A DNA stretch of 64,000 nt, from the NCBI GenBank assembly GCA_018657065.1, contig JABHXU010000009.1:1-64000 (forward strand), written 5' to 3'. Every line of letters starts with the position of its first letter. Within the stretch, counting starts at the first letter, position 1. This DNA is from an archaeon. GTDB taxonomy: Archaea > Nanobdellota > Nanobdellia > Woesearchaeales > GW2011-AR15. This document shows positions 49,747-59,465 of this stretch, piece after piece. Position numbers and translations under genes: made by a program. Below the pieces are notes generated by a model. The model was not told the origin of the DNA. It worked only from the letters and a program-made list of their open reading frames with translations, and made no database searches.

Positions 49747-51626
49747 TTCGCGGCTTTAATTTCTTTTAAAATTTTTTCATTCCCTTTCCAATCAAGTGCA
49801 TGTTCTAAGACTTCTTTGATTGTTGTTACTGGAATTACTTTAATTCTTTTTAATTTAACATTGTTAATAATTATGTCTTTTAAATTAGATTTAGGTACAA
49901 TAACAGCATTTAATCCAGCTTCAATTGCAGCTTCAACTTTGCTTGTTACTCCGCCAATTGGTAAAACTTCACCTCTAACTGAAAGACTTCCTGTCATTGC
50001 AATGTCTTGTCTGATAGGAATTTTTTTAAGAGCTGAGATTATTGTAGTAGCTACAGCAATACTTGCTGAATCTCCTTCAACCCCTTCATGTGTTTGAAGA
50101 AATTGGACATAGATATCATATTTTTCTTTAATGTCTTCTCCAAAGAATTTTTTGACTATAGCAGTGACATTTATTATGGCTTCCTTAGCAATTTCACCTA
50201 ATTTACCTGTAGCTATTACTTGAGTTTCTTTCCCACCCATTGTTACTTCAGATTCAATTGGTAAAATTATACCTGAAAATGCAGCTCCTCCACCAATTAC
50301 TGCTAATCCATTAACTCTTCCAATTTGTTTCCCTTTTGTCTTAATTACTTCATATTCCTTTTTTCTCTCAATATATTTATCAGCAATTTGTTGTTCTAGT
50401 GTTCTTGCTACTTGTTTTGCTTTTTCAATATGTTTAGGTTCAACTAACTTAGCTTTTTCTTCTTTAGCAATATCTCCTGCAGCTCTAATCAAACCACCTA
50501 AATCTCTAAGTCTTAATGTTAAATGATTCTTTCTGTTAGCCCTTTTTTGAGCTTCATGTATAATTGATTCAACAGCAGTTTTTGAAAAATGAGGAATTTT
50601 TTGATCTTTTTTAACTTCTTGAGCCACAAAAACTGCAATTTTTTCTCTATTTTCTTTTGTGTCTGGAATAGTTTCATCCATAAATACTTCATATCCATAT
50701 CCTCTAATTCTTGAACGTAAAGCAGGATGCATATGTTTAAGTGTTTCCATATTTCCTGCGGCAATCATAATAAAATTACATGGGACTGGTTCAGTTCTAA
50801 CCATAGCTCCAGCACTTCTTTCAGATTGACCTGTAATTGAATATTTTCCTTCTTGAAGAGCAGATAACAATTCCTGCTGTGTTTGAGGTTGTAATGTTGC
50901 TATTTCATCAACAAATAATACTCCCATATTACCTTTATGAATCATACCGGCAATTACCCTTTCATGGCTAGGTGTTCCTAGACCACCAGATTGAAATGGA
51001 TCATGTAAAACGTCTCCTAATAAAGCTCCAGCGTGAGCTCCTGTAGCGTCAAAAAAAGGTGCCTGTTTTTTCCCAAAATTATCAACTATAACTTTAGGTG
51101 ATAAAACTTTCTTATCCATTTTTTTATTAAAATTCATCATAAAAACAATTCCAAAAACAAATACCATTCCTGTAACCATAGATGCTGAATAAATAATTGC
51201 ATTTGCAGTAGGATTATCAGGTACAAAAAAATTATTTTTCCAAAGATAATATGGCAAAAAAGTTGAAACTAAAATTAAAATTATCATTAAAATATTTACA
51301 TTTTTTAAATTTGAATCAGATTGTACTTTTGCTTTTGCAACAAATTCTCTTCCTTTTCCTCCCGGCATTGTTCTAATAAGAGGTTGATTTTCATCATTTG
51401 GATTAGGAAAAGACAAAATATCTACTAATTTTTCTTTAGGTAAAAGTTCAGCTAGTGCAAGACCAAGCATAGATTTTCCTGTACCTGGTTCACCTATAAG
51501 TAAAACATGTCTTCTTTGTTCTGCAGCTTTTCTAACTATTTTAACCGCATGCTTTTGACCAATAACTTGATCAATGATTTTTTTTGAAACGGGAATATCT
51601 TTAGTTGTTTTATACTTTAATGCCAT
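49743..51626 (-). CDS. lonB: Archaeal membrane-bound ATP-dependent protease LonB
   Basis: Walker A 'LLIGEPGTGKSMLGLA', two TM helices in the AAA+ insert, 'GDSASIAVATTIISALKKIPIRQDIAMTGSLSVRGEVLPIGGVTSKVEAA'. Confidence 0.96.
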   Translation of the reverse strand: MALKYKTTKDIPVSKKIIDQVIGQKHAVKIVRKAAEQRRHVLLIGEPGTGKSMLGLALAELLPKEKLVDILSFPNPNDENQPLIRTMPGGKGREFVAKAKVQSDSNLKNVNILMIILILVSTFLPYYLWKNNFFVPDNPTANAIIYSASMVTGMVFVFGIVFMMNFNKKMDKKVLSPKVIVDNFGKKQAPFFDATGAHAGALLGDVLHDPFQSGGLGTPSHERVIAGMIHKGNMGVLFVDEIATLQPQTQQELLSALQEGKYSITGQSERSAGAMVRTEPVPCNFIMIAAGNMETLKHMHPALRSRIRGYGYEVFMDETIPDTKENREKIAVFVAQEVKKDQKIPHFSKTAVESIIHEAQKRANRKNHLTLRLRDLGGLIRAAGDIAKEEKAKLVEPKHIEKAKQVARTLEQQIADKYIERKKEYEVIKTKGKQIGRVNGLAVIGGGAAFSGIILPIESEVTMGGKETQVIATGKLGEIAKEAIINVTAIVKKFFGEDIKEKYDIYVQFLQTHEGVEGDSASIAVATTIISALKKIPIRQDIAMTGSLSVRGEVLPIGGVTSKVEAAIEAGLNAVIVPKSNLKDIIINNVKLKRIKVIPVTTIKEVLEHALDWKGNEKILKEIKAAK

Positions 51627-51701
51627 GTCAATTGAAAAAAGACAAATGCTATTTAAATCTAGTGCTTAGAAATACCAAATAGAATCAAAATTAAAAATAT
51701 A

Positions 51702-52445
51702 TTAAAGTTTCTTTTCAATATCTTGGATACTAATATCACTTAAAGGTTTATTTAAATTAATTATTTTACTTCCCTTAGAGTCCCATAAAAATGTTCCTGA
51801 AAATTCTAAACTTGGTTCAATTACAATTTCAGGAGGTATCAAGAATGAACTATATATGTTTTCTTTAATTAATTCAGGAGAAATTGAATCAATATCAGAC
51901 TTATCTTGAATTATTTTTCGTATAATTACTCTACAAGCATCAGCAATTTCTTGTTTAGGATTATAATTAATACATAAATTCAAGAAAAAATGATCAAATT
52001 CAGAACTTTGAGTATTTAATTTTTTTAATTCTTCAACTAATCGTCCTTCTAATTCATACCATTTACCTATAACAGTAAACTTAATTTTCTTTTCATTAAT
52101 CCAATTTGATAATTTTTCTATATAATTAAATAAGATTTTTTGATCAATATTTTCTTCATTGCCTAGAGAGAGAGTTAATATTGGAATATTTTTATTAATT
52201 TGCAATTGCATTAAATCATCTGCAAGAGATATAACTTTTTTAAACTCTTCACAAGGATATAGATTAACAATAACATGTTTAGGTACATCTTTTTGATCTG
52301 TAGTTCTTTGAGTAATAATTTTTTTGATATCAAGTAATCCTGCCATATCATATTGAATGTTATATTTATTTTTATACTTAATGAAATCTAATATTAGTAA
52401 AATGTTTTTAAAAAAGAATTTTAATTCTAAAAAAATTCGTAACAT
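51702..52445 (-). CDS. Divergent cis-prenyltransferase (UppS/Nus1-like) protein
   Basis: 'FDHFFLNLCINYNPKQEIADACRVIIRKI...ISPELIKENIYSSFLIPPEIVIEPSLEFSGTFLWDSKGSKIINL' aligns with UppS C-terminal motifs; the catalytic DGNxRWA motif is absent. Confidence 0.65.
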   Translation of the reverse strand: MLRIFLELKFFFKNILLILDFIKYKNKYNIQYDMAGLLDIKKIITQRTTDQKDVPKHVIVNLYPCEEFKKVISLADDLMQLQINKNIPILTLSLGNEENIDQKILFNYIEKLSNWINEKKIKFTVIGKWYELEGRLVEELKKLNTQSSEFDHFFLNLCINYNPKQEIADACRVIIRKIIQDKSDIDSISPELIKENIYSSFLIPPEIVIEPSLEFSGTFLWDSKGSKIINLNKPLSDISIQDIEKKL

Positions 52446-52478
52446 TTTTAAAGAGTTTATTATAAGTAGATAATTAAT

Positions 52479-52856
52479 ATGAAATCAAAAAAAAAAGTTC
52501 TTGTGGTTGATGATGAACCTCATATGGTAAAGCTAATAGAAGCAATTTTTGATGCAGAGGGAATTGAAGTAATATGTTCTTATAATGGTGAAGATGCTTT
52601 AAATATAATTAACAAAAAAAAACCAGATTTAATACTTTTAGATATTATGATGCCAATTATGTCAGGATTTGATGTTTGTGAAGAACTGAGATCTAATCCA
52701 AAAACAAAAGATCTAAAAATTATTTTTTTAACAGCTTTAAAGTTATCAGCAATTGATAAAAGTTACCTTAGAAAACTAAAATCTTTAGCTTATATTACAA
52801 AACCATTTGAAAATGATGAGTTAGTAGTAAAAGTTAAAAAATATTTAGAAATCTAA
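52479..52856 (+). CDS. Stand-alone response regulator receiver domain (CheY-like)
   Basis: 'KVLVVDDEPHMVKLIEAIF...PDLILLDIMMPIMSGFDVCEELR...IIFLTA...YITKPFENDEL'. Confidence 0.93.
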   Translation: MKSKKKVLVVDDEPHMVKLIEAIFDAEGIEVICSYNGEDALNIINKKKPDLILLDIMMPIMSGFDVCEELRSNPKTKDLKIIFLTALKLSAIDKSYLRKLKSLAYITKPFENDELVVKVKKYLEI

Positions 52857-52908
52857 GAATCTAATTTAGTATACTTTTTTAAAACAAATATTCTTTCCTC
52901 ATTTTATC

Positions 52909-54591
52909 ATGGATTTTTATACAGAAATCATTTCAATATTAAAAAAAGAAGAAATATCTAAACATAATCTAAATATTTTAAAAAATAAATTAGCTAAAAA
53001 ACATGGAATTAAACGTATTCCTACTGACGCTGAAATTCTTCTTCATGCAAATAATGATGATTATAAAAATTTAAAATTAATAACAAAACCAACAAGAACT
53101 CTATCTGGAGTTGCACCTATAGCATTAATGTGTAAACCACATAAATGTCCACATGGTACTTGTATTTATTGTCCAGGTGGTCCAGGAAGTGAGTTTGGTG
53201 ATGTACCTCAATCATACACAGGTAAAGAACCTTCAACAATGAGATCCATTAGAAATTTGTATGATCCTTATTTGATTGTATTTAATAGATTAGAGCAATT
53301 TGTAATACTTCATCAAAATCCACAAAAAACAGAAATTATTGTACAAGGTGGAACGTTTTTATCATTAGATAAAAAGTATAAGGATGAGTTTATTATGTAT
53401 ATTTTTAAAGCACTTAATGATTTTTCAAATTTATTTTATAATAATAATGAATTGGATTTTGTAAAATTCAAAAAATTTTTTATGTTACCTGGAGATAAAG
53501 ATGATCCACTTAGAATTAAAAAAATTCATGAAAAATTGTTAAAATTAAAAGGAAATTCCACACTTAAAAAAGAACAAAAAATAAATGAAAAAAGTATTAT
53601 TAGATGTGTAGGGTTAACAATTGAAACTAAACCAGATTATGGATTATTAAAACAAGGAAATGAGCTTCTTGAATATGGATGTACGAGAGTTGAACTAGGT
53701 GTTCAAACTACAAATGATGAAATATTAAAATTTGTTAATAGAGGACATAATAATCAAACAACAATTGATTCTACTAGAATATTAAAAGATCTAGGTTTTA
53801 AAATAAATTACCACATGATGCCTGGACTTCCTAAATCTAATCCTAAAAAAGATTTAAAAGAATTAATCAAAACACTTGAAAATGAAGATTATAGACCTGA
53901 TATGTATAAAATATATCCTACAATGGTTATGAAAGGAACCGGATTATTTAATTTATTAAAACATGAAAAATATGTTCCAATTTCTACAGAAACTGCAGCA
54001 AAAATTATTGCTGATTTTAAAAAACATATTCCTAGATGGGTTAGAATAATGAGAGTTCAAAGAGATATCCCAACATTTCAAACAGAAGCAGGTGTTGACA
54101 AAACAAATTTAAGACAATATGTTGAAAAAATTACTTCAAAAGAAAAAATTATTTGTCAATGTATAAGGTGTAGAGAAGCAGGACTTGCTTCAAGAAATAT
54201 GAAAATTAGTGAAAAAGAATTACAATTGTTTGTTGAAGAATACGGCGCAAGTGAAGGAAAAGAATTTTTTATTACTTTTGAAGACAAAAATAGAAACCAT
54301 TTATTTGGTTATTGTAGATTAAGATTTCCTAGTTCAAATTTACGTGGTGAAATCACTAAAACAAGTTCAATAATTAGAGAATTGCATGTTGTTGGTAGTG
54401 CTGTAGGTTTAGGTGATGAAGGAAATATTCAACACAAAGGTTTAGGAAACAAATTATTAACTAAAGCACAAGAGATTTCAAACTTAAATAAAAAAGACAA
54501 AATTGTAGTTATATCGGGTATTGGGGCTCGAGAATATTATAAAAAATATGGGTACAAATTAGAAGGTCCATATATGATAAAAGAAATCTAA
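52909..54591 (+). CDS. elp3: Elp3 tRNA uridine(34) modification radical SAM/GNAT enzyme
   Basis: 'CKPHKCPHGTCIYCPGGPG', 'VELGVQTTNDEILKFVNRGH', C-terminal GNAT 'RELHVVGSAVGLGDEGNIQHKGLGNKLL'. Confidence 0.95.
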   Translation: MDFYTEIISILKKEEISKHNLNILKNKLAKKHGIKRIPTDAEILLHANNDDYKNLKLITKPTRTLSGVAPIALMCKPHKCPHGTCIYCPGGPGSEFGDVPQSYTGKEPSTMRSIRNLYDPYLIVFNRLEQFVILHQNPQKTEIIVQGGTFLSLDKKYKDEFIMYIFKALNDFSNLFYNNNELDFVKFKKFFMLPGDKDDPLRIKKIHEKLLKLKGNSTLKKEQKINEKSIIRCVGLTIETKPDYGLLKQGNELLEYGCTRVELGVQTTNDEILKFVNRGHNNQTTIDSTRILKDLGFKINYHMMPGLPKSNPKKDLKELIKTLENEDYRPDMYKIYPTMVMKGTGLFNLLKHEKYVPISTETAAKIIADFKKHIPRWVRIMRVQRDIPTFQTEAGVDKTNLRQYVEKITSKEKIICQCIRCREAGLASRNMKISEKELQLFVEEYGASEGKEFFITFEDKNRNHLFGYCRLRFPSSNLRGEITKTSSIIRELHVVGSAVGLGDEGNIQHKGLGNKLLTKAQEISNLNKKDKIVVISGIGAREYYKKYGYKLEGPYMIKEI

Positions 54592-54626
54592 ATCACCAAA
54601 AATTATTTAAAGTAACCAATACTCTA

Positions 54627-54941
54627 TTGGCTGTAGAAAATACAATGGCTAGAATAAGATTATTAGTTTTAGATGTACTAAAACCACACCAACCTTCTAT
54701 AATAGAACTTGCCAAAGAACTCAGTGATTTGCCTCATATTGATGGAGTAGATATAACTGTTTATGAAATTGATAGTAAAGTAGAAAATGTTAAAATAACT
54801 ATTAAAGGAACTACTATTAATTATGATGAAATAATGAAAGTTATAGAAGATAAAGGGGCTAGTATTCATAGTATTGATAAAGTTGCTTCAGGCAAAGAAA
54901 TTGTTGAGGAAGCACAAACACATCAAGATTCGCCACATTAA
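54627..54941 (+). CDS. DUF211 family protein
   Basis: 'ARIRLLVLDVLKPHQPSIIELAKELSDLPHIDGVDITVYEIDSKVENVKITIKG'. Confidence 0.85.
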   Translation: MAVENTMARIRLLVLDVLKPHQPSIIELAKELSDLPHIDGVDITVYEIDSKVENVKITIKGTTINYDEIMKVIEDKGASIHSIDKVASGKEIVEEAQTHQDSPH

Positions 54942-54946
54942 AGACA

Positions 54947-55531
54947 ATGCTTGTTAAAAAATTTCTTAAAAATTATAAAGAGTATGATAAAATCTCTAAT
55001 ATTAGTAATATTGCTAGAAGAGTATTTGCAAATAATTCTTTTGATGGAATTCTTACAATAATGGGTATCTTACTAGGTGCGTATTATGCAGGTATAGATA
55101 GTGCAATGGTAATTATAAAAACTGGTTTAGGTGCATCAATAGCTATGGGAGTTAGTGGTGCGTGGGGAGCGTATTATACTGAAAAAGCAGAGCGTAAGAA
55201 AAAAATTCATGAATTAGAAAAAGCAATACTTAAAGACATGAAGTCAACTAAAATTGAAAGAGCTGAAAATTTCGCTGTTAAAATTATTACTGTAACTGAC
55301 GGTTTGAGCCCATTTATTTCTTCATTAATTGTGATAACTCCTTTTTTTTTTGTTAACGGTAATCTTTTTTCAGCTTATGTAATTTCTATGATTATAGCAT
55401 TTATTTTACTTGGTTTTTTAGGTGCTTTTTTAGGAAAAATATCTAAAGATAATATCATTAAAAGTGTATCAAGAATGCTTGTTGCAGGTGTTGTATGTAT
55501 AATTTTAACTTTAATCTTACAAGTATTATAA
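54947..55531 (+). CDS. VIT1/CCC1-like membrane protein (DUF125-type)
   Basis: 'ANNSFDGILTIMGILLGAYYAGIDSAMVIIKTGLGASIAMGVSGAWGAYYTEKAERKKKIHELE'. Confidence 0.75.
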   Translation: MLVKKFLKNYKEYDKISNISNIARRVFANNSFDGILTIMGILLGAYYAGIDSAMVIIKTGLGASIAMGVSGAWGAYYTEKAERKKKIHELEKAILKDMKSTKIERAENFAVKIITVTDGLSPFISSLIVITPFFFVNGNLFSAYVISMIIAFILLGFLGAFLGKISKDNIIKSVSRMLVAGVVCIILTLILQVL

Positions 55532-55567
55532 ATAACCAAACTATTTTATACAATCCATTAATTCTAA

Positions 55568-56536
55568 ATGTTTATGGAGTTAAAACCTTTCCCAGATACA
55601 AATAAAGTAAAATTTAAACCTGAATTTGAAAAGAGATATAAGAAATTATTAGGGGATAGATATGATGAATACATAAAATATAGTCTTTCATATTTAACAA
55701 GGTCTATAAGAATAAATACAATCAAATCAACAATTCCTAAAGTTAAAAAAGCATTAAAAAAAAGGGGCTGGATATTAACTCAAGTGCCCTTTTGTAAAGA
55801 AGGTTTTTGGGTTGAACATGAAACAGGAAGATTGGATATTGGAAACACATTAGAACATTCATTAGGTTATTATTATGTACAAGAAGCAGCTTCTATGATT
55901 CCTCCAATAGTTTTAGATCCTAAACCTGGAGAATTAATTCTTGATATGTGCGCTGCACCTGGAAGTAAAACAACTCAAATCGCTCAATATATGGAAAATA
56001 AAGGACTTGTAATAGCTAATGATTTTACAGGAATTAGACTAAAACCTTTAGGAATTAATGTACAAAGAATGGGATTAACAAATGTAATTATTACAATGAT
56101 GTTTGGACAATGGTTTGCTAAAAAAAATATAATGTTTGATAAAATTCTTGTTGATGCTCCATGTTCAGGTACAGGTACAATAAGAAAAAGTCTTAAGACT
56201 TTACGGATTTGGAATCCAACAATGATTGAAAGATTAGCAGCAACTCAACGTAAATTAATTGAAACAGGATTTACAATATTAAAACCCGGTGGAACTATGG
56301 TATATTCAACTTGTTCAACAGAACCTATTGAAAATGAAGCAACTGTATCATATTTATTAAATAATTATAAAAAAGCAAAATTACTAGATATTAAATTAAA
56401 TATTCCTAAGTCAAAAACAATTTCTGAATTTGATGGTGAAAAATATAATTCTGAAGTTAAAAAAACATTAAGGTTATGGCCTCAAGATAATAACACTGAA
56501 GGTTTTTATGTAGCTAAAATTGAGAAACAGTTGTAA
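55568..56536 (+). CDS. NOL1/NOP2/Sun-family RNA cytosine-C5 methyltransferase
   Basis: 'ILDMCAAPGSKTTQIAQYM', 'VDAPCSGTGTIRK', 'MVYSTCSTEPIENE'. Confidence 0.93.
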   Translation: MFMELKPFPDTNKVKFKPEFEKRYKKLLGDRYDEYIKYSLSYLTRSIRINTIKSTIPKVKKALKKRGWILTQVPFCKEGFWVEHETGRLDIGNTLEHSLGYYYVQEAASMIPPIVLDPKPGELILDMCAAPGSKTTQIAQYMENKGLVIANDFTGIRLKPLGINVQRMGLTNVIITMMFGQWFAKKNIMFDKILVDAPCSGTGTIRKSLKTLRIWNPTMIERLAATQRKLIETGFTILKPGGTMVYSTCSTEPIENEATVSYLLNNYKKAKLLDIKLNIPKSKTISEFDGEKYNSEVKKTLRLWPQDNNTEGFYVAKIEKQL

Positions 56537-56553
56537 TTCTATGTTAAAAATAG

Positions 56554-56623
56554 CAAATTTTAAACAATCTCATTTAGGATAAAGTTCGAAGTTTAAAATT
56601 TGAAAAAAATAGCAAATTTTAAA
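56554..56623 (+). promoter_or_regulatory. Three-segment repeat/anti-repeat with two mutually exclusive hairpins
   Basis: A CAAATTTTAAAC (56554-56565), B GTTTAAAATTTG (56591-56602), C CAAATTTTAAA (56613-56623). A:B is 12 bp with a 25-nt loop; B:C is 11 bp with a 10-nt loop. Confidence 0.5.
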
Positions 56624-56660
56624 TATCCTCAAATATGATTGATTTTTATGGTGATACTCT

Positions 56661-57107
56661 ATGGATTCTGAATCAGATAAATTACGAAGACAAATTAATG
56701 AATTAAATAAAGATAATGAAAGATATGGTTCAAATGAAGATTTAGCAAAATCAATTAACTCATTAATAAAGATTTTTGCAGAAGCATCTGATGACCTTAA
56801 AATGGACACACATGATGCAGTCTTGGTTACACAAAAACTAGATAAAATTGTTGAAAGACTTGAAAGAATAGAAATTCAAAATGAGAAAATTGCTAAAGGA
56901 ATTGTTGCTATAGCTGATATGGTTGAAGATGCTGAAGGAATTAATTCTCTTCCTAGACAATCATTAAGATCAAGTTCAAAACCTTCAATACCTAGTTCAA
57001 TACCGCCCTCTGCAAATCAATTTAATGGTACTAAACCCTTACCAACTTTGAATATGCCTAGAGAACCTGAACAGAAAAAAAAATCATTCCTGAATTTTAA
57101 GATGTAA
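56661..57107 (+). CDS. Hypothetical helical protein
   Basis: ORF; amphipathic helices then a Ser/Pro-rich tail. Confidence 0.6.
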   Translation: MDSESDKLRRQINELNKDNERYGSNEDLAKSINSLIKIFAEASDDLKMDTHDAVLVTQKLDKIVERLERIEIQNEKIAKGIVAIADMVEDAEGINSLPRQSLRSSSKPSIPSSIPPSANQFNGTKPLPTLNMPREPEQKKKSFLNFKM

Positions 57108-57108
57108 G

Positions 57109-57525
57109 ATGTTTGAAGATTACAGCCAATATTCTAAGGAAAAAGTAAATTTGTTTTTAAGATACTTAGCATATGCTGCATTTCGACAAGTAAAAAAAGA
57201 AAATAGGCAACAAATTGTAGGAAATGAAGAAGTAAAAACAGTTTTTACAAAAAAAGAACTTTTAGAGCAAGGTAATTTTAAACAAAGAATTGAAGATAGA
57301 TTAATGAAATTAAATGTTGATCGAAGAACTGAACTTGAAGACAAAATTTCAATTCATTATAGTAACAATAAATTTGTTCCTTATGAAAATAAATTGAAAA
57401 AATTAAAATCAAGATATGCTAATGCAAAAAAGAAAAAATCATATCCAAAAGATAGATTGCATAGATTAAAGGACAAAATTACTAAATGTGATTTATTAAT
57501 AAAAAAACTTAAGAAATCTTCATAG
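57109..57525 (+). CDS. Hypothetical basic protein
   Basis: ORF, Lys/Arg-rich. Confidence 0.55.
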   Translation: MFEDYSQYSKEKVNLFLRYLAYAAFRQVKKENRQQIVGNEEVKTVFTKKELLEQGNFKQRIEDRLMKLNVDRRTELEDKISIHYSNNKFVPYENKLKKLKSRYANAKKKKSYPKDRLHRLKDKITKCDLLIKKLKKSS

Positions 57526-57684
57526 ATCTCTAGCCATTAATGTTCTTCTATTGTTTTTTTTAGCTCTTTCTAATGCTTTTAATATAATTCTCTTAACTTC
57601 AATATTTAGAGCTGGATAAAATTCTTCAGCAATATTAACATTCCCTACAATATCTCTAATTTGTGCTTTAGTTACTAAATACAT
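57520..57684 (-). CDS. Mini histone-fold-like DNA-binding protein (54 aa)
   Basis: MYLVTKAQIRDIVGNVNIAEEFYPALNIEVKRIILKALERAKKNNRRTLMARDL*; the end resembles the archaeal histone helix 2 / loop 2 'A..A...gRkTv.a.Dl'. Absent from the supplied ORF track. Confidence 0.65.
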   Translation of the reverse strand: MYLVTKAQIRDIVGNVNIAEEFYPALNIEVKRIILKALERAKKNNRRTLMARDL

Positions 57685-57695
57685 ATAATCACCTT

Positions 57696-59375
57696 TTATT
57701 TATTTGTAAACATAAAATTATATTTATTATCTTTAATTGAGTCAAGCTTACAAAATCCAAACCGTTGAAATTGAATAATATCTCCTATATTAAGCTTTGA
57801 AATACTTGCCTCAGCTAATCCCTCTAGAATATTATTATCTGGCATTCTAACACTAACATTAGTTAAATTATCAGATACAGGTAACCATTGAATAATTTGT
57901 TTTCCAGTTTTTCTATATTCTTCATGATTTAAAGAATGAAATTTAAATTTTGTTTCATAAATAAAATTTAAACAATCCATGAGTCTAACCAGGTCTCCTT
58001 GCCTTATATTATCATGATCTTCTTTATTTATATAGAATTTTGAAGATGTTTCAAATAATCTACTTCCCCTTTTTGGATGATCTGGATGTAAATTTAATTC
58101 AATTTTTTGTTTAGGAGCTTGTAAAACATCAATTTCAACAGGATCAATAATTAAAAAATATTTATTTGTTACTGGATCTAAAATTGACCTATTAATTGAT
58201 GAAATCATTGTCCAATCAATGTTTTTTCCAGTATTAGCTGATATTTTCATTTGATTCATTAATTCAACTAAGGTTTCTTGCAATATTCCTCTCCTATTTA
58301 ATGCTTTAAGTGTAACTAATGATGGATCATCCCATCCACTCACTTTACCTTCTTTAATTAATTCACGAATTTCTCTTCCTTTAGTTGTAGCACCTTTAAT
58401 ATTGAATCTTCCATATTGAACAACTGTTTGTTTTTTGCATCCAATTTTATCTTTTATAAAATTTTGAAGTTCTGTTCTCATAGTTCCAAATTCAGAACTT
58501 CTTAGAATATGTGTTACACCATATTTGCAATCTTCAACTGAATTTTCAAAATCATAAAGTGGCCAAACACAGTATTTATCTCCATGTCTAAAATGAGGAT
58601 GATAATTAATCCTCCAAATAACTGGATCTCTCATAACTTGATTAAGTGCATCAACTTGTCCTTTTAGTCTTAAAATTGCTTCACCCTGTTTATATTTTTT
58701 CAATTTCATATTTTCCCATTCATCAATATTTTTAGAAACAGGATTATTTCTACACGGACATTCAATACCTTTGTGTCTGAAATCTTGCATTGAATCTCGA
58801 TCACAAAAACAAACATATGCATGTTCTTTTTTTACCATTTCATCTGCAACTTGAATCATCTGAGACATATCATCACTAATGTAAATAATTTTATCTGGTT
58901 TAATTCCTAAATATTTTATAATGTCATGTTCCATAGCATCTGCAAATTCTTTAGTACATTTTTCAGGATTTGTGTCTTCAAATTTTAATATGCATTTTCC
59001 ATCATATTTTTTCGCATAAGTATAATTTATTAAGAAAGATAATGCATGACCCAAATGATTATATTTACTAGGTTCAGGAGGAATTCTAGTTACAACTTTA
59101 CCTTTTATAGCATTAGGTAACTCAGGTAACCCTTCTTGAATAATTTTTTTAGGTTTTTTTATTTTATCAACAGATTTAAAAGCATTTTTTTGTTCATCTA
59201 AAGCCATTGAATTAACTTCTCTTACAATCTCTTGAATTGTTTTAGATAATAATTTCATATCTTTTCTAGCTTCTGGATGCAAAGCTAGAATTTTTCCAAT
59301 AACAGCACCAGGATTACATTTTCCATTGAATTTTATCGCATTTTCTAATGCAAAAAATTTGATTTTTTCTTCCAT
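57696..59375 (-). CDS. gltX: Glutamyl-tRNA synthetase (archaeal type)
   Basis: 'RIPPEPSKYNHLGHALSFLINYTYAKKYDGKCILKFEDTNPEKC', 'YGRFNIKGATTKGREIRELIKEGKVSGWDDPSLVTLKALNRRGI'. Confidence 0.9.
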   Translation of the reverse strand: MEEKIKFFALENAIKFNGKCNPGAVIGKILALHPEARKDMKLLSKTIQEIVREVNSMALDEQKNAFKSVDKIKKPKKIIQEGLPELPNAIKGKVVTRIPPEPSKYNHLGHALSFLINYTYAKKYDGKCILKFEDTNPEKCTKEFADAMEHDIIKYLGIKPDKIIYISDDMSQMIQVADEMVKKEHAYVCFCDRDSMQDFRHKGIECPCRNNPVSKNIDEWENMKLKKYKQGEAILRLKGQVDALNQVMRDPVIWRINYHPHFRHGDKYCVWPLYDFENSVEDCKYGVTHILRSSEFGTMRTELQNFIKDKIGCKKQTVVQYGRFNIKGATTKGREIRELIKEGKVSGWDDPSLVTLKALNRRGILQETLVELMNQMKISANTGKNIDWTMISSINRSILDPVTNKYFLIIDPVEIDVLQAPKQKIELNLHPDHPKRGSRLFETSSKFYINKEDHDNIRQGDLVRLMDCLNFIYETKFKFHSLNHEEYRKTGKQIIQWLPVSDNLTNVSVRMPDNNILEGLAEASISKLNIGDIIQFQRFGFCKLDSIKDNKYNFMFTNK

Positions 59376-59465
59376 AGATATAAAGTAATATTGAAATATT
59401 TTAAAGCTTTTCTACAGATATTTCTTTTACACAATGTTTAAATATAGATATTATTCGCCAAAAAT

